Assembly: GCF_900109945.1 (NCBI RefSeq)
Contig: NZ_FOBX01000013.1
Coordinates: 151,002 to 215,001 of the forward strand
DNA: 64,000 bases
Source: Bradyrhizobium sp. OK095
GTDB lineage: Bacteria; Pseudomonadota; Alphaproteobacteria; Rhizobiales; Xanthobacteraceae
Direction: 5' to 3'
Shown: positions 50,464 to 58,491 of the stretch, piece after piece
How the letters are laid out: every line of letters starts with the position of its first letter
Numbering within the stretch: position 1 is the first letter of the stretch
The notes under the pieces: generated by a model
The model's input: only the letters and a program-made list of their open reading frames with translations
Databases searched by the model: none
Told to the model about the DNA's origin: nothing
Made by a program: the position numbers and the translations under genes

Positions 50464-50691
50464 TCAATCCTTTTTGAGGAAGCCCGAAAACTTCTTCTGG
50501 AAGCGCGAGACGCGGCCGCCGCGATCGAGCATCTGGGCGTTGCCGCCGGTCCAGGCCGGGTGCGATTTCGGGTCGATGTCGAGGTTCAGCGTGTCGCCTT
50601 CCTTGCCCCAGGTGGAGCGGGTCAGGTACTCGGTTCCGTCGGTCATCACGACCTTAATCGTATGATAATCCGGGTGAATTTCGGCTTTCAT
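50464..50691 (-). CDS. rpmE: 50S ribosomal protein L31
   Basis: A 75-residue protein of the large ribosomal subunit: MKAEIHPDYHTIKVVMTDG, then SHPAWTGG near 43-50 and a basic end. It contains no cysteine, so it is the zinc-free (C-minus) form of L31, as is usual in this group. Transcribed alone, with its terminator downstream. The gene is 201 bp from the divergent ABC exporter start. Confidence 0.97.
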   Translation of the reverse strand: MKAEIHPDYHTIKVVMTDGTEYLTRSTWGKEGDTLNLDIDPKSHPAWTGGNAQMLDRGGRVSRFQKKFSGFLKKD

Positions 50692-50892
50692 GGCAATTCC
50701 TAGGGCGACCGGCGCCGCTCGCTCGAGTGATAATCGATGACGGATTTGGGCGCTCTATAACCCACGATCCCCCCTAAAACAAGCCATTGTCGGGACAGGA
50801 CAACCGGGCCGTCCCCTAAGGGACATCCCGGATTTGCCACTCCCGCTCCCCCGGCCTATTTGGAGCGGACTCCTCTCTTACGGTCGGATCCC

Positions 50893-52719
50893 ATGAGCGC
50901 AGTAGAACGGCTTGAAACCGGGCCAGCAGAAGCCCCGTCGATCGAAGCCGAGTTGATCGAGCAGCCCGCCAAGAGCCGCGCCAAGCTGCGGCCGCTCATG
51001 GCGCTGGCGCCTTATGTGGCCCGCTATCGCGGCCGGGCGGCGCTGGCCTTCGTCTCGCTGACGGTCGCGGCGCTGACCACGCTGCTGGTGCCGGTCGCGG
51101 TGCGCCGGATGATCGATTTCGGCCTGACGCCGGAAGGCATCGCGCTGATCAACAGCTACTTCTCGGTGATGATCGCGGTCGTCGCCGTGCTCGCGCTCGC
51201 GAGTGCCTCGCGCTACTACCTCGTGATGACGATCGGCGAGCGCATCGTTGCCGATCTGCGCCGCGATGTCTTCGCGCATCTGCTCTCGCTGTCGCCGGCC
51301 TTCTTCGATTCCGCGCGCAGCGGCGAATTGGTGTCGCGGCTCACCGCCGACACCACGCAAATCAAATCCGCGGTCGGCGCCTCCGTATCGATCGCGCTGC
51401 GCAATCTGATGATGTTCTTCGGCGCGGCCGCGATGATGGTGATCACCAGCCCGCGCCTCTCCGGTTTCGTGCTGCTCGCCATTCCCCTGATCGTGCTGCC
51501 GCTGGTCGCCTTCGGGCGCTGGGTGCGGCGTCTCTCGCGCAATGCGCAGGATACGCTTGCCGACGCCTCCGCCTATGCGGGCGAGCTGATCGGCGCGATC
51601 CGCACCGTGCAGGCCTACACCAGCGAAGGGCTCGCCGAGAAGCGTTTTGGCGGCGAGGTCGAGCAGGCTTACGAGGCCGCGCGCACCTCGACCCAGGCGC
51701 GTTCGGTGCTGACCGCCATCATCATCTTCATCGTGTTCGCAAGCGTGGTCGCGATCCTCTGGATCGGCTCGCATGACGTGCTGATCGGCACGATTTCGCC
51801 GGGCCGTCTTGGCCAGTTCGTGCTCTATGCGGCGTTCGCCGCGGCGGGCCTCGGCCAGCTCAGCGAGGTCTGGGGCGAGATTTCCGCGGCGTCAGGTGCT
51901 GCCGAGCGCCTGTTCGAGATTTTGCATGTGCAGCCCGAGATCAAGGCGCCTGCGTCTCCGCGCGCGCTGCCGGTACCGGCCCGCGGCGAGGTCGGCTTCG
52001 ATCACGTCAGCTTCGCCTATCCCGCGCGGCCCGACGTCAAGGTGCTCGACGCCGTGTCGTTCACCGTGCGTCCAGGTGAGAAGGTCGCGATTGTCGGTCC
52101 GTCCGGCGCCGGCAAGAGCACGATCTTTCATCTGCTGCTGCGCTTCTACGATCCCAGGGGCGGCGCAATCTCGCTCGATGGCGTGCCGGTCAGGTCTGCC
52201 GACCCGCGCGATTTCCGGTCCCGGATCGCGCTGGTGCCGCAGGAATCGAACGTATTTGCCGCGAGCGCCCGCGAGAACATCCGCTTCGGTCGGCCCGATG
52301 CGACCGATGCCGAAGTCGAGCGCGCGGCAGAACTCGCGCACGCCGCCGAGTTCATCCGCCGCCTGCCCGAAGGCTTTGACGCCCCGCTCGGCGAGCGCGG
52401 CGTGACGCTATCAGGCGGCCAGCGCCAGCGTATCGCGATCGCGCGTGCGATCCTGCGGGATGCGCCGCTGCTGCTGCTCGATGAAGCCACCTCCGCGCTC
52501 GATGCCGAAAGCGAGACGCTGGTCCAGACCGCACTCGAAGAGCTGATGCGTCACCGCACCACCCTGGTGATCGCGCATCGCCTGGCAACCGTACTCTCCT
52601 GCGACCGCATCCTGGTGATGGACCAGGGCAAGATCGTCGAGCAGGGGACGCATGCGGAGCTGGTGGTTGCGAACGGGCTTTATGCCAGGCTGGCGAGGTT
52701 ACAGTTCGAGGGGGTGTGA
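50893..52719 (+). CDS. ABC exporter half-transporter (permease-ATPase)
   Basis: A 608-residue fused exporter subunit. After a polar lead of about 40 residues come six helices (to about 340), then a nucleotide-binding domain with Walker A GPSGAGKST near 404, signature LSGGQRQRIAIARAIL, Walker B LLLLDEATSALDA and an H-loop IAHRLATVL. The architecture is that of the MsbA/ABCB-type exporters, which work as homodimers. The start at 50893 gives a normal lead; an upstream TTG at 50860 is less likely. Cargo (lipid, drug or peptide) is not evident and no partner genes flank it. Confidence 0.93.
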   Translation: MSAVERLETGPAEAPSIEAELIEQPAKSRAKLRPLMALAPYVARYRGRAALAFVSLTVAALTTLLVPVAVRRMIDFGLTPEGIALINSYFSVMIAVVAVLALASASRYYLVMTIGERIVADLRRDVFAHLLSLSPAFFDSARSGELVSRLTADTTQIKSAVGASVSIALRNLMMFFGAAAMMVITSPRLSGFVLLAIPLIVLPLVAFGRWVRRLSRNAQDTLADASAYAGELIGAIRTVQAYTSEGLAEKRFGGEVEQAYEAARTSTQARSVLTAIIIFIVFASVVAILWIGSHDVLIGTISPGRLGQFVLYAAFAAAGLGQLSEVWGEISAASGAAERLFEILHVQPEIKAPASPRALPVPARGEVGFDHVSFAYPARPDVKVLDAVSFTVRPGEKVAIVGPSGAGKSTIFHLLLRFYDPRGGAISLDGVPVRSADPRDFRSRIALVPQESNVFAASARENIRFGRPDATDAEVERAAELAHAAEFIRRLPEGFDAPLGERGVTLSGGQRQRIAIARAILRDAPLLLLDEATSALDAESETLVQTALEELMRHRTTLVIAHRLATVLSCDRILVMDQGKIVEQGTHAELVVANGLYARLARLQFEGV

Positions 52720-52754
52720 GGCTCCTTGAGAGGCGTGAGGCGTCGCCGCACTCT

Positions 52755-52834
52755 CGTCATTGCGAGCGCAGCGAAGCAATCCAGACTGCCTCAGCGGAAA
52801 GACTCTGGATTGCTTCGCTGCGCTCGCAATGACG
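52755..52834. repeat. Palindromic repeat, CGTCATTGC family, 80-bp copy
   Basis: It is bounded by CGTCATTGCGAGCGCAGCGAAGC and its complement ending at 52834, with CAATCCAG and CTGGATTG pairing inside. It is nearly the same as 42813-42899 and lies between the exporter gene and a convergent small gene. Confidence 0.85.
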
Positions 52835-52854
52835 TGTGGAGGGAGATTCGCACC

Positions 52855-53100
52855 TTACCGGCACTTCGGCGACAGCGTCGGCACATTCGGCCACGGCCAG
52901 TTTTTCCAGCTCCCGTCCGAATCGACGCAAGCCGTCGGAGCAGAGTTGTTCGTTGGAGCTGGACTGTTCGTCGGTGCAGGCGCACTCGCCGTCTTGACCG
53001 GCGCGGCAAAACGCTGGTCGACATAGCTCGTCGAGACATATCCGGCGACGATCACGCCCAGCAACACCGTAGACCCCTTGGTCAGCTCGCTCAGCCGCAT
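52855..53100 (-). CDS. Small membrane-anchored W/P-rich protein (81 aa)
   Basis: An 81-residue protein of unknown function. Residues about 8-28 form a single hydrophobic helix (GSTVLLGVIVAGYVS), followed by a P/T/S/N-rich spacer with repeated APTN. The end is a compact cysteine pair (CVDSDGSWKNWPWPNVPTLSPKC) with three tryptophans. The design, anchor plus spacer plus small disulfide-like tail, suggests a periplasmic display protein. It is not in any family I can name. Codon use is normal for the region, and no broken frame is seen. Confidence 0.65.
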   Translation of the reverse strand: MRLSELTKGSTVLLGVIVAGYVSTSYVDQRFAAPVKTASAPAPTNSPAPTNNSAPTACVDSDGSWKNWPWPNVPTLSPKCR

Positions 53101-53170
53101 CGATTATCTCCATCCGCTTGCCGTAGCGACAACGAATAGCAAGCGCCGCAAGATTGCTACGTGACAGACC

Positions 53171-53620
53171 TCACGCCCGCCAGACCATCTTGAGCACCGG
53201 CCGTCCCGAGGTCGGGTTCACATCATCCCCCGCCTGCGCAAAGCCGTTGCGCTCGTAGAAGCGGATGGCGCGGCTGTTGTCCTTGTTGACGAGCAGCGTG
53301 ATACCAGTCGGCGACAGCCGCTTGGCCTCATCCACCAGCAGCCTTGCAGCGTTCGAGCCCCAGTGATCGGGATCGACCACGAGCTGGTCGAGATAGCCGT
53401 CGCCGTCGATGGTGACGAAGCCGGTCAGTGCGCCGTCCTGTTCAGAGACCACGATCGAGGCCTTTGGCACCAGATCCTTCCGCCAGCGCTCGCGCCACCA
53501 GTCCAGCCGGGCTGCAAAATCGATCTGCGGATAGGCCTGCTGCCAGGTGCGATGCCAGAGATCGATCGAGGCGGCTTCGTCCTCTGCGCGATAGGGGCGG
53601 AGGTGGAGGGCGGCGCTCAC
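53171..53620 (-). CDS. GNAT family N-acetyltransferase
   Basis: A 149-residue GNAT enzyme with the acetyl-CoA region around LDQLVVDPDHWGSNAARLLVDEAKRL and a NKDNSRAIRFYERNGF block, the usual motifs A and B. The start is a GTG that shares its first base with the TAG stop of the upstream motB-like gene, so translation is coupled to it. The acceptor is unknown. Its coupling to a proton-channel pair is unusual and suggests modification of a protein or metabolite in the same process, which is speculation. Confidence 0.88.
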   Translation of the reverse strand: MSAALHLRPYRAEDEAASIDLWHRTWQQAYPQIDFAARLDWWRERWRKDLVPKASIVVSEQDGALTGFVTIDGDGYLDQLVVDPDHWGSNAARLLVDEAKRLSPTGITLLVNKDNSRAIRFYERNGFAQAGDDVNPTSGRPVLKMVWRA

Positions 53621-54648
53621 TACCGCTCCGTCAGCTTCAGCTCGATGCGGCGGTTGCGCTTGTACGCCTCTTCCGTGTTGGCGGTGTCGAGCGGCTGGAA
53701 TTCGCCAAAGCCGGCGGCGACGAGGCGCTGAGCGGGGACGCCGAGCGAGACCAGGTACTGCACCACCGAGATGGAGCGGGCCGCGGACAGGTCCCAGTTC
53801 GACTTGAAGTTCGCACCGCTCACGGGCCGCACGTCGGTATGGCCGTCGACGCGCAGCACCCAGGGGATCTCGTTCGGGATCTTCTTGTCGAGCTCGATCA
53901 GCGCGGTCGCCAAGGTGTCGAGCTCGGCGCGGCCTTCGGGCAGCAAGGTCGCCTGTCCGGTGTCGAAGAACACTTCGGACTGGAACACGAAGCGGTCGCC
54001 GACGATGCGGATGTCGGGCCGGTCGCCGAGAATTTTGCGCAGCCGGCCGAAGAATTCAGAACGGTAACGCGACAATTCCTGCACGCGCTGGGCCAGCGCC
54101 ACGTTCAGACGTGAGCCAAGATCGGCAATGCGATTTTGTGATTCCTTGTCGTGCTTCTCGCTAGCGTCGAGCGCCTCTTCCAGTGCCGCGAGTTGCCGGC
54201 GCAGTGCACTGATCTGCTGGTTCAGCACCTCGATCTGCGCCAGCGCCCGCGCCGAGACCGCCTTCTCCGAATCCAGCGCCTTGCCGAGCTCGGAGCTCTT
54301 GCCTTGCGCGTCGTTACCGGCGGCGGCGAGCCCGTCATAGAGGCCCTTGATGCGGTCGCGCTCGGTCTCGGCCGAGGCGAGGCCGGCTTTCAGTGACGAG
54401 ACCTGGTCGTCGAGCGTGAGCTTGCCGAGCTTCTCCAGCGACAGCAGCTCGTTGAGCTGGGCGATCTTGGCGTTGAGCTGCTCCAGCGCCTTGTCCTTGC
54501 CGGTGACTTCCTGCGACAGGAAGAACTGCACGACCAAAAACACCGACAGCAGGAACACGATCGACAGCACCAGCGTCGACAGCGCATCGACGAAGCCGGG
54601 CCAGTAGTTGAAGGAGGTATCGCCGCGGCGGCCGCGCGCTAAGGCCAT
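53620..54648 (-). CDS. MotB/OmpA-like protein with coiled coil
   Basis: A 342-residue inner-membrane protein. A single helix (about 18-42) starts with FVDALSTLVLSIVFLL, and the Asp at the start of the helix lies where MotB has its proton-binding Asp. A coiled coil of about 130 residues (about 55-190) follows, then an OmpA/MotB peptidoglycan-binding domain (VLRVDGHTDVRP, NWDLSAARSISVVQYL). It overlaps the GNAT start by 1 nt and is 4 bp from the MotA-like gene. The long coiled coil and absence of flagellar neighbours argue for a non-flagellar motor, like a Tol-Pal or gliding-type force generator. Confidence 0.88.
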   Translation of the reverse strand: MALARGRRGDTSFNYWPGFVDALSTLVLSIVFLLSVFLVVQFFLSQEVTGKDKALEQLNAKIAQLNELLSLEKLGKLTLDDQVSSLKAGLASAETERDRIKGLYDGLAAAGNDAQGKSSELGKALDSEKAVSARALAQIEVLNQQISALRRQLAALEEALDASEKHDKESQNRIADLGSRLNVALAQRVQELSRYRSEFFGRLRKILGDRPDIRIVGDRFVFQSEVFFDTGQATLLPEGRAELDTLATALIELDKKIPNEIPWVLRVDGHTDVRPVSGANFKSNWDLSAARSISVVQYLVSLGVPAQRLVAAGFGEFQPLDTANTEEAYKRNRRIELKLTER

Positions 54649-54652
54649 GTCG

Positions 54653-55687
54653 CTAACCCTTCTCGGGCTGACGCGCGATGCGTTCCAGCAGGCGCCTTAT
54701 CTCGCGGTTCTGCTCGCCCTGGCTGTCGGCCCATTCGCGGATCATCTGCTGCTCGGTCCGCATGTGCGAGACCAGCGCCTGGATAGCTTCGGCAAGGCTT
54801 GCCATCGATGCGGTGGTGCTGCGGCTTGCAGTGCCTTCCTCCAGCACGATGCGCAGCCGCTCGACGGCGGCCTGAAGCTCGCCGCTGGCGACCCCGCCGC
54901 CGCCACCGGAGGCGACAGCCACTTCGCCGTGGCCATATTCGCGCACGGTGGTGGCGAGCCAGTCTTCCAGATCAGTGTAGAAGCGGTTCTGCGCCTGGCT
55001 CGATTGCAGGTCGAGGAAGCCGAGGATCAGCGATCCCGCGAGGCCGAACAGGGAGCTCGAGAACGAGATGCCCATGCCGCCGAGCGGGGCGGCGAGGCCC
55101 TCCTTCAGCGTATCGAACAGGGCGCCGGAATCGCCGCCGACCTTGAGCCCGTCGATCACCTTGCCGACCGAGCCGACCGTCTCGATCAGGCCCCAGAAGG
55201 TGCCGAGCAGGCCGAGGAACACCAGCAAGCCGGTCATGTAGCGCGAGATGTCCCGGGACTCGTCCAGCCGGGTCGCGATCGAATCGAGCAGATGCCGCAT
55301 GGTGGTCTGGGTGATCGTCATCCGCCCGGTGCGCTCGCCGCCGAGGATCATCGCCATCGGCGCCAGCAGCTTGGGGTGCCGCGCCGGCGCCAGGCCGGGA
55401 TCGGCGATGCGGAAATTGTTGACCCAGGACACTTCAGGATAGAGCCGGATGACCTGGCGGAAGGCCAGCACGATGCCGATGAACAGCACCGCCCCGATCA
55501 GGGCGTTGAGGCCGGGATTCGCGAAAAAGGCCTGGATGATCTGCTTGTAGAGCACCACGCCCACCAGCGCGCACAGCACCAGAAAGACCAGCATCCGCAC
55601 CAGGAAAACGCTGGGTGAGGATAGCTTTGTGTAGTCGATGTCGATGGGGGAGCGGGGCGAGGCGCCTGACGGCATGGCCGGTATCAT
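54653..55687 (-). CDS. MotA/TolQ/ExbB-type proton channel protein
   Basis: A 344-residue membrane protein with helices near 27-47, 60-80, about 165-185 and 225-250. The TGLLVFLGLLGTFWGLIETVGSV region and the later GISFSSSLFGLAGSLILGFLDL match the MotA/TolQ/ExbB proton-channel family. A C-terminal soluble part of about 100 residues follows. It is encoded immediately before the MotB/OmpA-like partner and no flagellar genes are near. Start at 55687, or 12 bp further in at 55675, cannot be decided. It probably forms a stator with the partner. Confidence 0.9.
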   Translation of the reverse strand: MIPAMPSGASPRSPIDIDYTKLSSPSVFLVRMLVFLVLCALVGVVLYKQIIQAFFANPGLNALIGAVLFIGIVLAFRQVIRLYPEVSWVNNFRIADPGLAPARHPKLLAPMAMILGGERTGRMTITQTTMRHLLDSIATRLDESRDISRYMTGLLVFLGLLGTFWGLIETVGSVGKVIDGLKVGGDSGALFDTLKEGLAAPLGGMGISFSSSLFGLAGSLILGFLDLQSSQAQNRFYTDLEDWLATTVREYGHGEVAVASGGGGGVASGELQAAVERLRIVLEEGTASRSTTASMASLAEAIQALVSHMRTEQQMIREWADSQGEQNREIRRLLERIARQPEKG

Positions 55688-55890
55688 CCGTTACGAAACT
55701 TGCTTGCGGTGCGCACTATGGCACAGCGCCGGGCCAAAAAAAGCGCCGGATGCGCCGATTTCGGGGGGCGATGCGGAACCCAATGCTGAAACCGGGCTTT
55801 GATACCTGCGTATCTTCCAGAACATCGGCATTCCGCAGGTTCGGGCCGGAATCCTGGCAGGGGGACCCGCGTTTTGACCAAGGGGGTCAT

Positions 55891-56910
55891 ATGAGCGTCG
55901 TGTCCGCGATCATCGGGACGGTCGAACGCGTGCCCTTGCCGGACGTGGTGATCCGTGCCGCGATCCAGCGCCTGTGCTCCCGATCGGCGACGCGCCTGTC
56001 CGCGCTGGGAGCAGCCGACGATGCCGCCTTCGCAGGAAGGATGATGATACGGCCGATCGCTGGCGACGCCGATGCCGGGCATCACGAGGCGCCCGCCTTG
56101 TTCTTTGCGCAGGTGCTCGGCCCCAACCTCAAATACTCCTCCTGCTTCTACAAGACCGATGCGAGCACCCTCCAGGAGGCGGAGGAGGAGGCGCTGCGCC
56201 AGTCCGTCGAGCATGCCGGCATCGCCGACGGCCAGACCATCCTCGAGCTCGGTTGCGGCTGGGGCTCGCTGTCGCTGTGGATGGCCCGCCAGTTTCCGCA
56301 TGCGAAGATCACGGCGGTGTCGAACTCGCAAGACCAGCGCGCCTATGTCGAGGATATGGCGCAACAGCGCGGGTTGCTCAATCTGCGCGTCGTCACCGCC
56401 GACATGAACGTGTTCGCGCCCGAGGGGCAGTTCGACCGCATCATCTCGATCGAGATGTTCGAGCAGATGATGAACTGGCGCAAGCTGCTGACGCGGGTGC
56501 GGTCATGGCTCGCGCCGGAGGGGCGCTTCTTCATGCACATCGTCACCCATCGTTCCGGCTCCCATCTGCTCGACCGGGCCAATCGTGAGGACTGGATCGC
56601 GCAGCACATCTTCACGGAAGGGCTGATGCCGAGCCATCACCTGATCAGGCAGTTCGGCGACATCCTCGCGATCGAGAAGGAATGGTGCTGGAGCGGCGCG
56701 CATTATCAGCGCACCGCCAATGACTGGCTCGCCAATTTTGATGCGCATCGGGACACGATCGAGGCGGCCTTGCGCAACGTCTATGGCGAGGAGACCGTGC
56801 TGTGGATGTGGCGCTGGCGCTGGTTCTTGCTCGCGACATCGGGCCTGTTCGGCTACGCCGATGGAACCGAATGGGGCGTCAGCCGCTACCGGATGAAGGC
56901 CGCCGGGTAA
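55891..56910 (+). CDS. Cyclopropane-fatty-acid-synthase-like SAM methyltransferase
   Basis: A 339-residue SAM-dependent methyltransferase. It has motif I LELGCGWGSLSLWMA near residues 118-132, then ISIEMFEQMMNW and the HIVTHRSGSH block, as in the CFA synthase superfamily. The N-terminal quarter is not CFA-typical, and the protein is shorter than classic CFA synthase (about 400 residues). It may modify membrane lipids, but a plain small-molecule methyltransferase is possible. The start is the ATG at 55891, where the family alignment begins. It is divergent from the MotA-like gene. Confidence 0.87.
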   Translation: MSVVSAIIGTVERVPLPDVVIRAAIQRLCSRSATRLSALGAADDAAFAGRMMIRPIAGDADAGHHEAPALFFAQVLGPNLKYSSCFYKTDASTLQEAEEEALRQSVEHAGIADGQTILELGCGWGSLSLWMARQFPHAKITAVSNSQDQRAYVEDMAQQRGLLNLRVVTADMNVFAPEGQFDRIISIEMFEQMMNWRKLLTRVRSWLAPEGRFFMHIVTHRSGSHLLDRANREDWIAQHIFTEGLMPSHHLIRQFGDILAIEKEWCWSGAHYQRTANDWLANFDAHRDTIEAALRNVYGEETVLWMWRWRWFLLATSGLFGYADGTEWGVSRYRMKAAG

Positions 56911-57140
56911 TTGCGATCTTCTGTCGCAGCACGCGGCGATGGAACCTGACTCACAATACAGTGAGCCCGTAAAAGTGCCCTGAACTCAGCACGATAGACC
57001 GTGTGGCATTGAGCCGCCCGCCAACTGCGTTGCGTCGCAGCAAGTCCATTCTATTTTGACGGCATCAGTCGCGCGGAATCGCCCAGAACGGGCTCGCGCT
57101 GAACGAGACCAGTTTCAACAACATCGGGGCACTTAACTTC

Positions 57141-58334
57141 ATGTCAGGACTTCGCGCGCGATCGGCATGCGTTGCAATGATGCTCGCGGCCTTGGCGCCG
57201 CTGCTCGGCGCTTGCGACCAATCGAACTCCGCCATTTCCGCTGCCCAGCCCGCCGATCCTGACGTCAGCGTCGTTACCGTGAGGCAGCAAGCCCGCGCGG
57301 TCGTGCGCGAGCTGCCGGGCCGCATCGCGCCGACGCGCATGTCCGACGTGCGGCCGCGAATCTCCGGCATCGTCGTCGAGCGCCTGTTCCGCCAGGGCAG
57401 CGAGGTGAAGGCCGGCGATCCGCTCTACCGGATCGATCCGCGTCCGTTCGAGGTCGAGGTGATGGCCAACGAGGCCGGGGTCGCCAAGGCCGACGCCGCT
57501 CTGATGCAGGCCAGGCAGCAGGCGCATCGCATCGCCACGCTGACCAATCAACGCGCCGCGCCCGAAGCCGAGAATGAAAAGGCGATCGCCGGCGAGCTTC
57601 AGGCCAAGGCCGAAGTCGAGGGCCGCAAGGCGGACCTTGCGCGCGCAAAGCTCAATCTCGATTATGCCACCGTGCGCGCACCGATCGACGGCGTGGTCGG
57701 TGCCGCTGCCGTCAGTGAGGGCGCACTGGTCGTGCAGAACGAAACCAATCTCGCCACCGTCCAGCAGCTCGATCCGATCTATGCCGACTTCACCCAGTCG
57801 GTGACCGAGCTCAACCAGCTCCGCCGCGCCTTCGAGAGCGGCGATCTCGATCGCATCGAGGCCGACGCCGTCAAGGTGCGCCTCGTGCTCGACGACAACA
57901 CGGTTTATTCGCTCGACGGCAAGCTGCTGTTCTCCGAGGCCAAGGTCGACGCCCATACCGGCCAGGTGACGCTGCGCGGCGAGTTCCGCAATCCCAAGCG
58001 CGAGCTGCTGCCGGGCATGTATGTCCGCGTCCGCCTCGACCAGGGCCTCGATACCGACGCCATCGCGGTGCCGCAGCAGGCGATCCAGCGCAATGGCGGC
58101 GGCGGCAGCGAGGTGTTCGTCGTCAAGGACGACAACCGCATCGCCGTGCAGCCGGTGCGCACCGGCTCGGTGCAGGACGGCGTCTGGTTCGTCACCGAAG
58201 GCCTGAAGGCCGGCGACAAGGTCGTGGTCGAAGGGTTCCAGAAGTTCGCGGCCGGCGACAAGGTCGCGCCGCAATCCTGGTCCGAGGCCGAGGCGAGCGC
58301 GGACAACCGCCACGCCCTCAAGGTCGCGCGGTAA
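57141..58334 (+). CDS. RND efflux periplasmic adaptor (lipoprotein)
   Basis: A 397-residue adaptor of the AcrA/MexA/MexE family. The N-terminus has a lipobox L-G-A-C with Cys25, so it is anchored by lipid. The lipoyl/hairpin/beta-barrel order is visible: VRPRISGIVVERLFRQGSEVKAGDPLYRID, a helical hairpin with ARAKLNLDYATVRAPIDGVVG, then LLPGMYVRVRLDQG. It links the RND pump to an outer-membrane channel that is not encoded in the window. It is followed by a 157-bp gap with a palindromic repeat before the pump gene. Confidence 0.93.
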   Translation: MSGLRARSACVAMMLAALAPLLGACDQSNSAISAAQPADPDVSVVTVRQQARAVVRELPGRIAPTRMSDVRPRISGIVVERLFRQGSEVKAGDPLYRIDPRPFEVEVMANEAGVAKADAALMQARQQAHRIATLTNQRAAPEAENEKAIAGELQAKAEVEGRKADLARAKLNLDYATVRAPIDGVVGAAAVSEGALVVQNETNLATVQQLDPIYADFTQSVTELNQLRRAFESGDLDRIEADAVKVRLVLDDNTVYSLDGKLLFSEAKVDAHTGQVTLRGEFRNPKRELLPGMYVRVRLDQGLDTDAIAVPQQAIQRNGGGGSEVFVVKDDNRIAVQPVRTGSVQDGVWFVTEGLKAGDKVVVEGFQKFAAGDKVAPQSWSEAEASADNRHALKVAR

Positions 58335-58357
58335 CGCGCGAGCGCTGCAAGTGTCAT

Positions 58358-58463
58358 CCTCATCCTGAGGAGCCCGCGTAGCGGGCGTCTCGAAGGATGG
58401 CCGCGGGCGAGAGCCGGGCCTTCATGGTTCGAGACGCGCGTTCCGCGCTCCTCACCATGAGGA
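58358..58463. repeat. Intergenic repeat in the RND operon
   Basis: The ends CTCATCCTGAGGAGC and GCTCCTCACCATGAGGA pair imperfectly. Inside, GTCTCGAA and TTCGAGAC and GCGGGC-like segments also pair. It lies between the adaptor and pump genes of one operon, unlike most of the other repeats, which are in convergent gaps. Confidence 0.6.
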
Positions 58464-58491
58464 CTAACGAAACAACGAGGGCAAGCGGCAA

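Noticed and set aside
50700..50892. A riboswitch or L31 leader upstream of rpmE or the exporter gene
   Set aside because: No known riboswitch landmarks; the stretch has only a normal divergent promoter-sized gap.
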